Of a stretch of DNA of 64,000 bases, positions 35,777-45,009 are shown piece after piece. This DNA comes from Fen-671 sp963794745 (GTDB taxonomy: Bacteria > Actinomycetota > Acidimicrobiia > Acidimicrobiales > Palsa-688). The translations under genes and the position numbers were made by a program. The notes under the pieces are model-generated. The model saw nothing but the letters and a program-made list of their open reading frames with translations, had not been told where the DNA came from and did not search any database. Each line of letters begins with the position of its first letter. The stretch's first letter is position 1. The stretch lies in the NCBI GenBank assembly GCA_963794745.1, contig CAWCEZ010000011.1, positions 496,001 to 560,000 of the forward strand, written 5' to 3'.

Positions 35777-36592
35777 CTACTCCTCCGCTTGCTCGGCGAG
35801 GCCGGCGGCTGCCGCGGCGGCTCGGGCGGTGCCGGCGGGCTGGGTGGTGCCGGCGGCCTGGGTGGCGCCTGCGGCCTGGTCAGCCTTGATCGTGTACCAG
35901 GCGTGCCTGGCAGCCATCTGCTCGGCCTGCTTTTTGGAGCGGCCGTCCCCACTGCCCCGCGAGCGTCCCCCGACGACGACTTGGGCTTCGAAGATCTTGG
36001 CGTGGTCCGGCCCGCTGTCGGTGACGCGGTACACGGGGAGCTCGTCGAAGGTCTGGGCACAGAGCTCCTGGAGGCGGGTCTTGTAGTCATCGTCGCCCGG
36101 GCCCTTGGCCGCTTCGCGGAGGCGCTCCTCGAGGAGCCGCAGGACGATGGTGTCGGTCGCGCCATAGCCCACGTCGAGGTAGATCGCCCCGATGATGGCT
36201 TCCATCGCGTCGGCAAGGATCGATGGCTTCAGCCGGCCGCCCGACGAGTCCTCCCCTTTGCCCAACAGCAGCGCATTGCCGACGCGCAGCTCACGCGCCG
36301 TGCCGGCGAGCGAGGCCGAGTTGACGACCGCCGCACGCGCCTTGGCCAGCTCGCCCTCTGGCAGGTCGGGGTAGGAACGGTAGAGATAGTCGGTGACGAT
36401 CTGGCCGAGCACTGCGTCGCCCAGGAACTCGAGGCGCTCGTTGGGCTCGTGGCGGGGATGTTCTGCGCACCAAGAACGGTGCGCCAGCGCCTGCGCGAAA
36501 AGATCCTGGTCGTTGACTTGCCAGCCGAGGCGCTCGGCGAGCCCGGCACGTTCGGCCGCAGGGTCGTCGCGGACCTCAGGCTCTAGCAGCAC
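35777..36592 (-). CDS. rnc: Ribonuclease III
   Basis: Double-stranded-RNA endonuclease for rRNA and mRNA processing. About 271 residues from GTG 36592, which has TGAGG overlapping the acpP stop; an earlier ATG at 36637 would overlap acpP by 38 bp. Catalytic box NERLEFLGDAVLGQIV, second Glu in DAMEAIIGAIYLD, then a dsRNA-binding domain (DYKTRLQELCAQ, RSKKQAEQMAARHAW). The C-terminal tail is an 18-bp repeat-derived Ala/Gly/Thr/Gln stretch not needed for the fold. Confidence 0.95.
   Translation of the reverse strand: MLLEPEVRDDPAAERAGLAERLGWQVNDQDLFAQALAHRSWCAEHPRHEPNERLEFLGDAVLGQIVTDYLYRSYPDLPEGELAKARAAVVNSASLAGTARELRVGNALLLGKGEDSSGGRLKPSILADAMEAIIGAIYLDVGYGATDTIVLRLLEERLREAAKGPGDDDYKTRLQELCAQTFDELPVYRVTDSGPDHAKIFEAQVVVGGRSRGSGDGRSKKQAEQMAARHAWYTIKADQAAGATQAAGTTQPAGTARAAAAAAGLAEQAEE
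35822..35876 (-). repeat. 18-bp tandem repeat, 3 copies, at the rnc 3' end
   Basis: The plus-strand unit GGTGCCGGCGGCCTGGGT repeats about three times with substitutions, encoding AAGTTQ-like hexapeptides in the RNase III tail just before its stop. Confidence 0.75.
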
Positions 36593-36599
36593 CGCTGCC

Positions 36600-36914
36600 T
36601 CAGGAAGCGTTCCCCAGCTTGGCGACGACGTAGTCAACGGCGTCGCGCACCGTCTTCAGGTCCTCGAGGTCATCGTCGTCGATCCGGAAGCCGGCATGCT
36701 GCTCGCCAAGCTCCTTCTCGAGGGCCTCCACCAGCTCGATGAGCGCGAGCGAGTCTGCGCCCAAGTCCCCGAAGGACGCCCCTTCGGCGATGCGGTCCGG
36801 GCTCACCTCGAGGATGTCCGCGAGCGAACCTCGGACTAACTCGAGTACTTGCACGCGGCCGAAATCATTCCCTTGCGTGCTGGCGTCCAAGGGCACGAAA
36901 AACCAGGTTAGCAC
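36600..36914 (-). CDS. acpP: Acyl carrier protein
   Basis: Carries acyl chains on phosphopantetheine during fatty-acid synthesis. The attachment Ser is in DLGADSLALIELVEALEK; IDDDDLEDLKTVRDAVDYV completes the four-helix domain. The start is uncertain: 36914 gives 104 residues, while GTG 36854 (VQVLELVRGSLADIL) gives a typical ACP length of about 84. Located between plsX and rnc, a standard lipid-gene arrangement. Confidence 0.93.
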   Translation of the reverse strand: MLTWFFVPLDASTQGNDFGRVQVLELVRGSLADILEVSPDRIAEGASFGDLGADSLALIELVEALEKELGEQHAGFRIDDDDLEDLKTVRDAVDYVVAKLGNAS

Positions 36915-36977
36915 CGGGTCGTCGGATCGCCGGAGCAGCCCCCGCCAGCCTCTGCGCGAGGGGGCCGGTCGGGGGCG

Positions 36978-37994
36978 CTAGTCCCGGGTCGAGCCGATGA
37001 CCGACTCGATACGGGCGACGAGCTTGTTCGCCACCGCATGATGGGCCACCTTTACGGCGTTGAGGACCGCTTTGGCCCCTGAGGAACCATGGCTGATAAC
37101 GCAAACCCCGTTCACTCCCAGTAGGACCGCCCCGCCGTAGGTGTCGGGGTCGAACTCGGTCGCGATCGGCGCGAGAGCCGGCATCACGGCCCTGGCCGCC
37201 TGCTTTACTTCCTCGCTGCTCGAAAGTGCCCCGATTACGGCGCCGACGACGGCCGTCACGGCACCTTCCAGGGTCTTCAACACGACGTTGCCGGTAAAGC
37301 CGTCCGTCACCACTACGTCGACCCGGTCGCTCATGACGTCGCGACCTTCGACATTGCCGATGAAGCGGACTTCGGGGCCGGCTTTGCCCTCCGCGAGCAG
37401 AGCGTGGGCTTCCTTCACCAGGGCATTGCCCTTCGTGGGCTCCTCACCAATCGACAGGATCCCCACACGGGGGTCGGCTATGGCGAAGCGCTCCATTGCC
37501 AACGCCCACCCCATCTGGGCGAACTGGACGAGCATCTGGGCGTTGCAGTCGACATTGGCACCCGAGTCGATAAGTACCGTCGGCGTGGAGCCCGGGACAG
37601 GGATCACGGCGGCGATGGCTGGCCGTTGCACCCCGCTCAGGCGGCCCATCCTCAACAATGCGCTGGCCATCGTGGCGCCCGTGTTCCCGGCGCTCACCAT
37701 CGCTGAGGCCCGGCCTTCGCGGACGGCTTCGGCGCAACGCACCAGTGAGGAGTCTCGCTTCACGCGGACCGCCTTGCCCGGGTCCTCGTCCATCTCGATT
37801 ACTTCCGTAGTGGCCAGGATCTCCACGCCGGGATGAGGCCCGAAGCGCTCGAGGTAGGCCCCGTCGCCCACGAGCAGTACGGGGATGCCGATCTCCTGGG
37901 CCGCTTGCAGCGCGCCTGCAACTACCTCGGCGGGCGCACGATCGCCCCCCATAGCATCAACAGCTATGGGCAGACCGTCAAGAACATGCGCCAT
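36978..37994 (-). CDS. plsX: Phosphate acyltransferase
   Basis: Makes acyl-phosphate from acyl-ACP for phospholipid synthesis. 338 residues from ATG 37994. Family signatures are IAVDAMGGDRAPAEVVAG, SAGNTGATMASALLRMG, DSGANVDCNAQMLVQFA, GNVEGRDVMSDRVDVVVTDG, FTGNVVLKTLEG and GGAVLLGVNGVCVISHG. It is 22 bp after rpmF; the start region contains a 10-bp direct repeat, CATCAGGTGC/CATCAAGGTG. Confidence 0.97.
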   Translation of the reverse strand: MAHVLDGLPIAVDAMGGDRAPAEVVAGALQAAQEIGIPVLLVGDGAYLERFGPHPGVEILATTEVIEMDEDPGKAVRVKRDSSLVRCAEAVREGRASAMVSAGNTGATMASALLRMGRLSGVQRPAIAAVIPVPGSTPTVLIDSGANVDCNAQMLVQFAQMGWALAMERFAIADPRVGILSIGEEPTKGNALVKEAHALLAEGKAGPEVRFIGNVEGRDVMSDRVDVVVTDGFTGNVVLKTLEGAVTAVVGAVIGALSSSEEVKQAARAVMPALAPIATEFDPDTYGGAVLLGVNGVCVISHGSSGAKAVLNAVKVAHHAVANKLVARIESVIGSTRD

Positions 37995-38016
37995 CAGGTG
38001 CCATCAAGGTGGCTGT

Positions 38017-38196
38017 TTACCGTACTTCTACAGCCTGGCGGCCCTTGTACCAGCCACAGTTCGAACAGACCGTGTGGGGCACCTTGGCCTGGCGGCACTG
38101 GGGGCAAATGCTGCGCGCGGGCAGGGCCATCGTCCAGGCGCTGGCTCGCTTGGTGCGGGTGTGGGACTTTGAGGTCTTCTTCTTGGGAACAGCCAC
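38017..38196 (-). CDS. rpmF: 50S ribosomal protein L32
   Basis: 59 residues from GTG 38196: AVPKKKTSKSHTRTKRASAW at the start, then a zinc-binding CPQC...CSNCGWY pair and the ending KGRQAVEVR. This is the zinc-containing (C+) form of L32. It lies between the DUF177 gene and plsX, the conserved DUF177-rpmF-plsX order. Confidence 0.96.
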   Translation of the reverse strand: MAVPKKKTSKSHTRTKRASAWTMALPARSICPQCRQAKVPHTVCSNCGWYKGRQAVEVR

Positions 38197-38273
38197 GAGT
38201 TGGCGATCTTACACGCTCGGCCATACCTGGCGTTCACGCCGGGGGCGCCAAGCGCTTCAGATAGCCCCCCCGG

Positions 38274-38843
38274 CTAGCCGGCGAGCTCCGGGCCTCCCGG
38301 CTCGCTCCCGCCCTCCATACCGCTGACCAGCACTTCTAGGGCCGACCAGCGTGGGTCCAAATGGACCTCCTCACAATCGCACGGGGCCACATTGAGCTCA
38401 CTGCCGCACCTGGGACAAATCCCGCGGCAGTCCTGTCGGCAAAGGGGCAACAACGGCAACGCCGCGAAAAGTGCGTCGCTGACCATGTCACGGATGTTGA
38501 CGTGGTCAGCCCCCATCGGGTAGGTGCCCTCGTCTTCCCCGCCCCCGCGGCGGAAAAGCTCCCGCACGTCGGTCACCAGCTCGCCGTCCAGAGGGACCAT
38601 GCAGCGCCGGCACTCCCCCTCCCAGACCGAAGAAAGTGTGCCCGTCACGGCGACACCCCCGTCGAAGGCCTCGATGACGACATCTGCGTCGACCTCGGCC
38701 CCGGCCGGGACACGGCTGTCCACGTCGGCCACAAGGGGCTCATGCAAGGTGCCGCGGCGCACCACGTGGCGTGACCCGCGCAGGTCACGTAAGTCCCCCA
38801 GTCCCACATCGAACGGGTCGGTAGCCAAGCGCGCAGCCTCCAA
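38274..38843 (-). CDS. DUF177 (YceD-like) protein
   Basis: 189 residues from ATG 38843. Contains GTLSSVWEGECRRCMVPLDG and a C-terminal metal-like cluster LCRQDCRGICPRCGSEL with CDCEE and DPRWSAL, as in DUF177 proteins, which are always next to rpmF and are implicated in 23S rRNA or ribosome metabolism. Starts 2 bp after the upstream coiled-coil gene. Confidence 0.93.
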   Translation of the reverse strand: MEAARLATDPFDVGLGDLRDLRGSRHVVRRGTLHEPLVADVDSRVPAGAEVDADVVIEAFDGGVAVTGTLSSVWEGECRRCMVPLDGELVTDVRELFRRGGGEDEGTYPMGADHVNIRDMVSDALFAALPLLPLCRQDCRGICPRCGSELNVAPCDCEEVHLDPRWSALEVLVSGMEGGSEPGGPELAG

Positions 38844-38845
38844 GC

Positions 38846-39616
38846 TCAGCCCATGAGATCCTGGTCGAAGAACTGCTCATCGCCGCCCGCCTCCGGGCCT
38901 TCAGCAGCTCCATGGGAGCTCCCGTTGCTCGCCTGCGGGCTCGCGCCACGCCGGGCCGGGCCGGTCCCGGCACCCGCCGGGCCCGGCGCGACAGGCCCAG
39001 AGCTTGAGGGCCGGCGGGCGCCGAGGCCCCCGATCCGCCTCTTGTCGCCGCTTAGCGGGCTGGCCCTCCCGGTGTTCGACACGGCGGCGTTGACATCGAA
39101 GGTCCCCGCGCCGTGGATAGTGGTGTCTTCGTCCTTGTCGGGAAGCCCGGACAGCTTCTGGCGCCCTGCCGCCACCGTCTTCAATGTGCGTTCGAGAATT
39201 ATCTCGAACTGGGCCAGCCTCTGGTCGGCGTAGTCCTCGGCCTCGAGGCGCAGGCGCCGGGCCTCCTCGCGAGCGGTCTCGACCGTCCGGCGAGCCTGGG
39301 CCTGCGCCTCTTTCACGATCTCTGTGCGCTGCACCATGCGCTGAGCCTCGGAGCGAGCTGACTCGACGAGCTCTTCGGCCTTGCGCTGGGTCGAAGCCAA
39401 GTACTCCTCGCGCTCCTTGAGCATCCAGCGCGCTTGGCGGAGCTCTTCGGGGAGGCGCTCCATGGCCTCCCTGAGCAGCTCGAGCACCTCGTCCTTGTTG
39501 TCCAGTTTCACCGAGGAGGAAAGCGGCAATGCCCGGGCGCTGCCGATCATGCCGGCAACGCGCTGGATCAGCGCATCGGTCTCGGGTAAAGAGCCAGGAC
39601 CAGCCGTGTTGCTCAT
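38846..39616 (-). CDS. DivIVA-like coiled-coil protein
   Basis: 256 residues. A long heptad-rich helix at about 40-155 (ELLREAMERLPEELRQARWM, REEARRLRLEAEDYADQRLA) is followed by a disordered Gly/Pro/Ser/Ala tail. Such proteins lie between coaD and DUF177 in many actinobacteria and are annotated as DivIVA or F0 subunit b-like. A role in cell-envelope or division scaffolding is an inference. ATG 39616 overlaps the coaD stop (ATGA). Confidence 0.8.
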   Translation of the reverse strand: MSNTAGPGSLPETDALIQRVAGMIGSARALPLSSSVKLDNKDEVLELLREAMERLPEELRQARWMLKEREEYLASTQRKAEELVESARSEAQRMVQRTEIVKEAQAQARRTVETAREEARRLRLEAEDYADQRLAQFEIILERTLKTVAAGRQKLSGLPDKDEDTTIHGAGTFDVNAAVSNTGRASPLSGDKRRIGGLGARRPSSSGPVAPGPAGAGTGPARRGASPQASNGSSHGAAEGPEAGGDEQFFDQDLMG

Positions 39617-40104
39617 AGAGCGAACTTCTCCTTCATAACGGCAAACACTGGCGCCGGGACCATGGTGCCCACCCGGTCTGCTGCTCCATAGCTCATGAAG
39701 TCACGGAGCCACTTTGAAGCTATGAAGGAATAGGCCGACGAGCAAGGGACAAATATAGTTTCAATGCCGGACACGGCCTTGTTGATCTGGGCCTGCTGAA
39801 GTTCCGCCTCAGCGTCCGAAGCCACTCGGAGCCCCTTTACGATAACGTCCGCGCCGACGGCGCGAGCAACGTCCACGACGAGCACCGGCGTATCGGTGAC
39901 CGGGATTTCGACGTTGTCGAGGTGGGCCACCGACGCAGCGATCATCGAACGGCGCTCCTCGATGCTGAAAAGGGGTGCCGCCTTCTGGCGGTTGCGGACG
40001 GGCGCGATCACGATCCGCTCGAACACGCGGCTGGCGGTCTCGACTATCTCCAGGTGCCCGTTGTGGAACGGGTCGAACGTGCCCGGGAACAGGGCTGTCC
40101 TCAT
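39613..40104 (-). CDS. coaD: Phosphopantetheine adenylyltransferase
   Basis: Penultimate step of coenzyme A synthesis. 163 residues from ATG 40104 (MRTALFPGTFDPFHNGHLEI); the nucleotidyltransferase motif HNGH is present, with APVRNRQKAAPLFSIEERRS and KGLRVASDAEAELQQAQIN. It starts 7 bp after rsmD, the classical rsmD-coaD pair. An upstream extension of the frame is unconserved. Confidence 0.97.
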   Translation of the reverse strand: MRTALFPGTFDPFHNGHLEIVETASRVFERIVIAPVRNRQKAAPLFSIEERRSMIAASVAHLDNVEIPVTDTPVLVVDVARAVGADVIVKGLRVASDAEAELQQAQINKAVSGIETIFVPCSSAYSFIASKWLRDFMSYGAADRVGTMVPAPVFAVMKEKFAL

Positions 40105-40111
40105 CGGTCCC

Positions 40112-40663
40112 TCATAGGTCCTCACTGAACCGTGCCAAGGTAACAACGGTACCGCCGTAGCGCTTGGCCCGCAGCGAGTGCCATCCAGGCGGAAGGACGA
40201 GGTCCGCGCCGGTTTCCGCCAGCAGGAGGGGCCGAAGAGGTGCCAGGCGGCCAAGCAGGACGTCCCATCCCTGCCAGGCGTAAGGCGGGTCAGCCATTAC
40301 AACGTCCACCTGGGCTTGCTCCGGCTGGGCCCAATTGAGCACGTCAACGCCTACGACGGTGGCGCGCTGCGGCCCGTAACCGAGGGCGGCCAAGTTCGCC
40401 CGGACGGCCGTAACAGCCGCGCGCGCCTGGTCCACGAAGGTGGCGTGGGCTACCCCGCGTGAGAGCGCTTCGATCCCCATTGCGCCGCTCCCGGCGAAAA
40501 GGTCCCACACCACCGATCCCTCCAGGGTGGTCCCGCCGGCTGTAAGCGAGCTCTCGAGCATCGAAAAGGTGGCCTCGCGCACCCGGTCGCTCGTGGGACG
40601 CGTCGCCCGGCCCGCCGGAGCGACGAGCCGCCTGCCCCCATGCTCGCCGGCGATCACACGCAC
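40112..40663 (-). CDS. rsmD: 16S rRNA (guanine966-N2)-methyltransferase
   Basis: SAM-dependent methyltransferase of small-subunit rRNA. 183 residues from ATG 40663. MRVIAGEHGGRRL, RPTSDRVREATFSMLES, SAM motif DLFAGSGAMGIEALSRG and catalytic VMADPPYAWQG are all present. It lies 42 bp after recG and is followed by coaD. Confidence 0.97.
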   Translation of the reverse strand: MRVIAGEHGGRRLVAPAGRATRPTSDRVREATFSMLESSLTAGGTTLEGSVVWDLFAGSGAMGIEALSRGVAHATFVDQARAAVTAVRANLAALGYGPQRATVVGVDVLNWAQPEQAQVDVVMADPPYAWQGWDVLLGRLAPLRPLLLAETGADLVLPPGWHSLRAKRYGGTVVTLARFSEDL

Positions 40664-40705
40664 GAGAGCCCTTGCCGGCCACCCTGGGGGTGCCCGCCGC
40701 GGCCC

Positions 40706-42859
40706 TCAGTTCTTGAAAAGGTACTCACGGTCATCGTCGTCGACCAGCGCCCGCAGCTCCTGGGCCAAGCCCGGGTGGAGCTCGAGGGCCGGATCCGCGC
40801 CGACGATCTCGAAGGCCACCTCCCTGGCCAGCGCCACATACTTGCGATGCCTGCGCAACGAGGCCAGCTTCAGGTCGTTGACGCCTTTTTGGCGGGTCCC
40901 GAGTATCGTGCCCTCGCCGCGCAGGTCCAGGTCCACTTCGGCGAGGGCGAAGCCGTCGTTGGTCCGCTCCAGCGCCGCCAGCCTTTCGGTGCCCTCCGGC
41001 GTCGGTGATTCGGCGAGCAGGTAACACCACGAGACGGCTGCCCCCCGGCCGACACGCCCGCGCAGCTGGTGCAACTGCGCGATACCGAAGTGGTCGGCGT
41101 CCTCGACCACCATCACCGTCGCGTTGGGCACGTCGACGCCCACTTCGATAACCGTCGTCGCCACGAGCACCTGCAGCTCACCGGAACGGAACTCGGCCAT
41201 AACTGCTTGCTTTTCACGCGCCGGCAGCTGGCCGTGGAGCAGGCCGAGACGGAGCCCGGCAAGCGGGCCCTCAGCAAGGTGCGCCAGTTCCTCGCTGGCC
41301 GACTTGGCCTGGACGCGTTCAGACTCTTCGACGAGAGGGCAGACCACATATGCCTGATGGCCTTTCCCAATTTCCTCACGGACCGTCGCCCAGGCGGCCT
41401 CGACCTCCATGGGGCCACGCGCCCAAAGCGTCTTGACCGGCGTCCGCCCGGGCGGTAGCTCGTCGAGCACGGTCGTATCGAGGTCCCCGTAGACCGTCAT
41501 AGCGGCCGTACGGGGTATCGGTGTGGCCGTCATCACCAGCACGTCGGGGACCGGGCCCCCTGATTTTTCCCGCAACGCGGCCCGTTGTTCCACCCCGAAG
41601 CGGTGCTGTTCGTCGATGACCACCATACCGAGCCGCGCGAACCGCACCGGCTCGGTAAGAAGCGCATGGGTGCCCACGACAATGTTCACCTCGCCGTTGC
41701 CCAGGCCCGCGATCAGCTTTACCCGCTCGCCGGCGGTGGTGCGGTTCGTGAGGAGTTCGACCCTCACTCCCTTCTCACCCCATAGCGAGGCGCTGTCAGG
41801 GACCACCAACCCCGACAGCATCGCCGTCAGCGTCATGTAATGCTGCTCGGCGAGAACTTCCGTCGGCGCCATGAGCGCGCCCTGGTAGCCACCCGCAACG
41901 GCGGTGAGAAGGGACCAGAGCGCCACAAGCGTCTTGCCTGAACCGACGTCGCCCTGCAAGAGCCGGTGCATGGGGACCGCCTTGGCGAGGTCGGCCTCGA
42001 TTTCTTCGATCGCTCGTTGCTGCGCTCCTGTAAGAGAAAATGGGAGGCTCTCGCGAAATCGCCCGAGCAGGTCCGACCCGACCATGTGAGCGATGCCCTC
42101 GGAACCTCGTTCGACAGCCCGCTTGCGCATCACGAGCACCAACTGCAGCCTTAGCAGCTCGTCGAAACCAAGCCGCCGGCGTGCGACCTCTTTGTCAGCG
42201 ATGGAGCCCGGCTGGTGGACGTTCCACATCGACCAGCCACGGGCGGCAAAATTATGTTCTTTCAGCGCCGCCGAAGGGACGGGGTCTTCGAGGTCGCCGG
42301 CCCACTTGAGGGCCTCGAGGGCGCACGACGCGATCTCCATCGAGGTGATCCCCGCTTTTTCTGACTGCGGGTAGATCGGTACGACCCTTCCTGTCCACTC
42401 CCCTTCCACGACCTCGACGGTGGGGTTGGACATCTGGCGCCGGCCGCGAAAGGTCGAGACCTTGCCCGATATCGCCACCTCCATCCCCTCCCGCAAGTAG
42501 TTCGCCCGCCAGGGCTGGTTAAAGAACGACAGGCTCAGGTAGCTGCGCTGGTCCCAGACGTCGATCATGACGACCGGCTTGGACCCGCGCCGTCCCGGGA
42601 CCCGCTTTACCTTCCGGATCGACGCGATAACGGTCGCATCGTCGCCCTCTTTCAGTTCGGAGATCGGGACCTGGGTTGTCCTGTCCAGGTAACGGCGGGG
42701 GTAATGGGTGAGCAGGTCGAGGACCGAAAGAACTCCCATTTCTTCGAGAGCTTCGGCGCGGCTGCGTGCTTCGCGTTTGCCCCCCGGGAGCCGGAGCGGG
42801 CGCTTGACCGATTGCAGGACGCTGAGCGGCGCACCAGCAAGCTCTACAAAGCTTTTCAT
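40706..42859 (-). CDS. recG: ATP-dependent DNA helicase
   Basis: Branch-migration helicase for stalled forks. 717 residues from ATG 42859 (MKSFVELAG), 10 bp after the fakA stop. Wedge domain (DRTTQVPISELKEGDDATV), Walker A LLQGDVGSGKTLVALWSL, DEQHRFGVEQR box, VMTATPIPRTAAMTVYGDLD, VEVGVDVPNATVMVVEDADH-like motif (EVGVDVPNATVMVVEDAD) and LRGRVGRGA are present. Family length is normal. Confidence 0.97.
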   Translation of the reverse strand: MKSFVELAGAPLSVLQSVKRPLRLPGGKREARSRAEALEEMGVLSVLDLLTHYPRRYLDRTTQVPISELKEGDDATVIASIRKVKRVPGRRGSKPVVMIDVWDQRSYLSLSFFNQPWRANYLREGMEVAISGKVSTFRGRRQMSNPTVEVVEGEWTGRVVPIYPQSEKAGITSMEIASCALEALKWAGDLEDPVPSAALKEHNFAARGWSMWNVHQPGSIADKEVARRRLGFDELLRLQLVLVMRKRAVERGSEGIAHMVGSDLLGRFRESLPFSLTGAQQRAIEEIEADLAKAVPMHRLLQGDVGSGKTLVALWSLLTAVAGGYQGALMAPTEVLAEQHYMTLTAMLSGLVVPDSASLWGEKGVRVELLTNRTTAGERVKLIAGLGNGEVNIVVGTHALLTEPVRFARLGMVVIDEQHRFGVEQRAALREKSGGPVPDVLVMTATPIPRTAAMTVYGDLDTTVLDELPPGRTPVKTLWARGPMEVEAAWATVREEIGKGHQAYVVCPLVEESERVQAKSASEELAHLAEGPLAGLRLGLLHGQLPAREKQAVMAEFRSGELQVLVATTVIEVGVDVPNATVMVVEDADHFGIAQLHQLRGRVGRGAAVSWCYLLAESPTPEGTERLAALERTNDGFALAEVDLDLRGEGTILGTRQKGVNDLKLASLRRHRKYVALAREVAFEIVGADPALELHPGLAQELRALVDDDDREYLFKN

Positions 42860-42869
42860 CTGCTCGCGC

Positions 42870-44669
42870 TCATTCAATACTGAAAAGATAAGGGTAAAGC
42901 GGCTGGCCCCCATGGTGGACCTCGGCGCTCACGGCGGGGTGGTGCTCCGAGATCCACTCGACGATGCGGCGGGTGTCAGCGGCGCGTGCCCCTTCGCCCT
43001 CGATGATCGTCACAATTTCGTGGTCCTCGTCGATCAGGGTACCGAGCAGCGCGACGGCCGCGTCTGCAACCGAGGCGGGCTGCGGTGACACCGCCACTAT
43101 GGCGCCGCGCGAAAGGCCCAACCAATCGCCCGTTTTCACCGGCCCCGCCTCGCTGATGGCATCACGCGAGGCCTGCACCACCTCCCCGGGCACGACGCGG
43201 GCGGCGGCTGCCGCCATGGTCTCTGCGTTTGTGGCGACGTGGGCTTCGGGGTCGTATGCCAGCAGCGCCGCGAAACCTTCCTGGGTGCCGGCTGTGGGGA
43301 CCACGCGCACTTTTTTCGGCGAATTGGCGGCGGCTTGCTCCGCCACCGCGACCACGTTGGGGTTGTTCGGCAACACGATGACTTCGTCCGCGGGAGCTGC
43401 GGCGATCGCATCGAGGATCTCAGCCGTCGAAGGGTTGGCCGACTGCCCTCCCGCGACGATCTGGCGGGCGCCGAGGGAACGGAAGATGCGCTTCACCCCT
43501 TCGCCCGCTGCCACTGCCACGACCGCGCAGGTGACAGGCTCGGGCGGCGTCTCTTGCTGGCCCCCTGCTGCCGCCGCGTCGCGCACCCACCGCTCCTCCT
43601 CGACCTGGTCGTAAAGGTCGCTGACCCGGATCTGGCGAGGGCGGCCGATCTCGATGGCCGCTTCGATCGCAGCGCCGACGTCGTCGGTGTGGATGTGGCA
43701 GTTGTAAAGGCCGTCGCCGCCGACGATCACGATCGAACCGCCCACTCCCTCCCACACGTCTCGGAACGCCGGTAACGCCTCGTCGGGCGCCTCGAGGAAG
43801 AACATGACCTCGTAGCGGAGGTCACCGACGTCACCCGAGCCGGCGGGGCCCTCTCCGGTCATGGGCGCCCCGGCGCCGGCGTGCCCCTCACGGTCGGCGG
43901 GCAGCACTCCCCGCTGGCCGGCGGGTGCCGGCGGGGCCTCTATCTCACGGCCGTCCACGACCTGGAGAAAACTGTCGAGCAGCAACACCAGGCCCGCCCC
44001 TCCGGCGTCGACAACACCGGCGGCCCGCAGTGCCGGCAGCTGGTCGGTCGTGCCGGCGAGCGCTTGGGCGGCGGAGCTGCGGGCGCCTTGCAGGACATCG
44101 GTCACCCCGGGGCCCTCGTCCTGGTCGCCAGTCCCATCGCCGCCAAGGGCCTCCTCGGCGCCCCGGGCCGCAGCCCTCGCGACGGTGAGGATCGTGCCTT
44201 CCACGGGGTTGCTGACAGCCACGTAAGCGCTGTCGCTCGCCCGAGAAAAAGCGTCGGCCAGGTCACCCGGCCCGATCCGGCCGGCGTCGCCGGGTCGCGA
44301 ACCCGCGTCTCGCAAGGCGGTCGCCATGCCGCGCAACACCTGGGAGAGGATCACGCCGGAGTTGCCGCGGGCGCCCATGAGAGAGCCGTGGCTCAAGGCC
44401 GCCGTGACCTCTTCGATGTCGAGCTCCCGGTCGCCTGCGCCGGCCTGTGCCTCGTCGAGCTCCTTGTTGACAGCCTCCACCGTGAGCGCCATGTTGGTCC
44501 CGGTGTCGCCATCGGGCACCGGGTAGACGTTGAGGCGGTTGAGGGCCGGGCGGTGCTGTTTGAGGGCGTCGCCGTAAACGCGCACGACGCGAGCGAGGTC
44601 ACCCGCCGACAGGCTGCCGTCTGCTCGGATTCGTCGTGCTGCCACGTGCCCCACTCCACGCTCGTTCAT
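42870..44669 (-). CDS. fakA: DAK2/DegV-type fatty-acid kinase-like protein
   Basis: 599 residues from ATG 44669. The N-terminal DhaL domain has the nucleotide and metal motif NVYPVPDGDTGTNM and LSHGSLMGARGNSGVILSQ; the middle carries VDAGGAGLVLLLDSFL and CHIHTDDVGAAIEAAIEIG; the C-terminus is the YloV-type domain. The family phosphorylates fatty acids with a FakB/DegV carrier, which is not seen in this window. First gene of the long minus-strand run, divergent from rpmB. Confidence 0.93.
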   Translation of the reverse strand: MNERGVGHVAARRIRADGSLSAGDLARVVRVYGDALKQHRPALNRLNVYPVPDGDTGTNMALTVEAVNKELDEAQAGAGDRELDIEEVTAALSHGSLMGARGNSGVILSQVLRGMATALRDAGSRPGDAGRIGPGDLADAFSRASDSAYVAVSNPVEGTILTVARAAARGAEEALGGDGTGDQDEGPGVTDVLQGARSSAAQALAGTTDQLPALRAAGVVDAGGAGLVLLLDSFLQVVDGREIEAPPAPAGQRGVLPADREGHAGAGAPMTGEGPAGSGDVGDLRYEVMFFLEAPDEALPAFRDVWEGVGGSIVIVGGDGLYNCHIHTDDVGAAIEAAIEIGRPRQIRVSDLYDQVEEERWVRDAAAAGGQQETPPEPVTCAVVAVAAGEGVKRIFRSLGARQIVAGGQSANPSTAEILDAIAAAPADEVIVLPNNPNVVAVAEQAAANSPKKVRVVPTAGTQEGFAALLAYDPEAHVATNAETMAAAAARVVPGEVVQASRDAISEAGPVKTGDWLGLSRGAIVAVSPQPASVADAAVALLGTLIDEDHEIVTIIEGEGARAADTRRIVEWISEHHPAVSAEVHHGGQPLYPYLFSIE

Positions 44670-44743
44670 CCCTGTCCTGGTCAGAGTACTGGCTCGGCCC
44701 CGCCGGAACAGTAGTTACAGAGGCTGCTATCGTGGGCACCTCT

Positions 44744-44938
44744 ATGGCAGCGGTTTGCGAAGTCTGTGGTCGGCACTCGTCGGTCGGCATGAGCATCAGT
44801 CACTCACACCGCCGCACGAAGAGGCGTTGGTACCCCAATATCCAGCGGGTGCGCGCCATCGTCGGCGGCAGTACCAGGCGCGTGCACGTATGCACCTCTT
44901 GCATCCGCGCTGGCAAGATAACCAAAGCGTCCCGCTAG
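44744..44938 (+). CDS. rpmB: 50S ribosomal protein L28
   Basis: 64 residues from ATG 44744: CEVCGRHSSVGMSISHSHRR, KRRWYPNIQRVRAIVGG and CTSCIRAGKITKASR. The paired CxxC motifs mark the zinc-binding form. The longer upstream frame is unconserved. It is divergent from fakA across 74 bp, the order common in actinobacteria. Confidence 0.96.
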   Translation: MAAVCEVCGRHSSVGMSISHSHRRTKRRWYPNIQRVRAIVGGSTRRVHVCTSCIRAGKITKASR

Positions 44939-45009
44939 CGGGCCCTATGCCGACCGTGAGTTGACCGGCCGGCTATACCTCGGAGTGGGCCTTCAGCCCG
45001 GGAAGAGCC

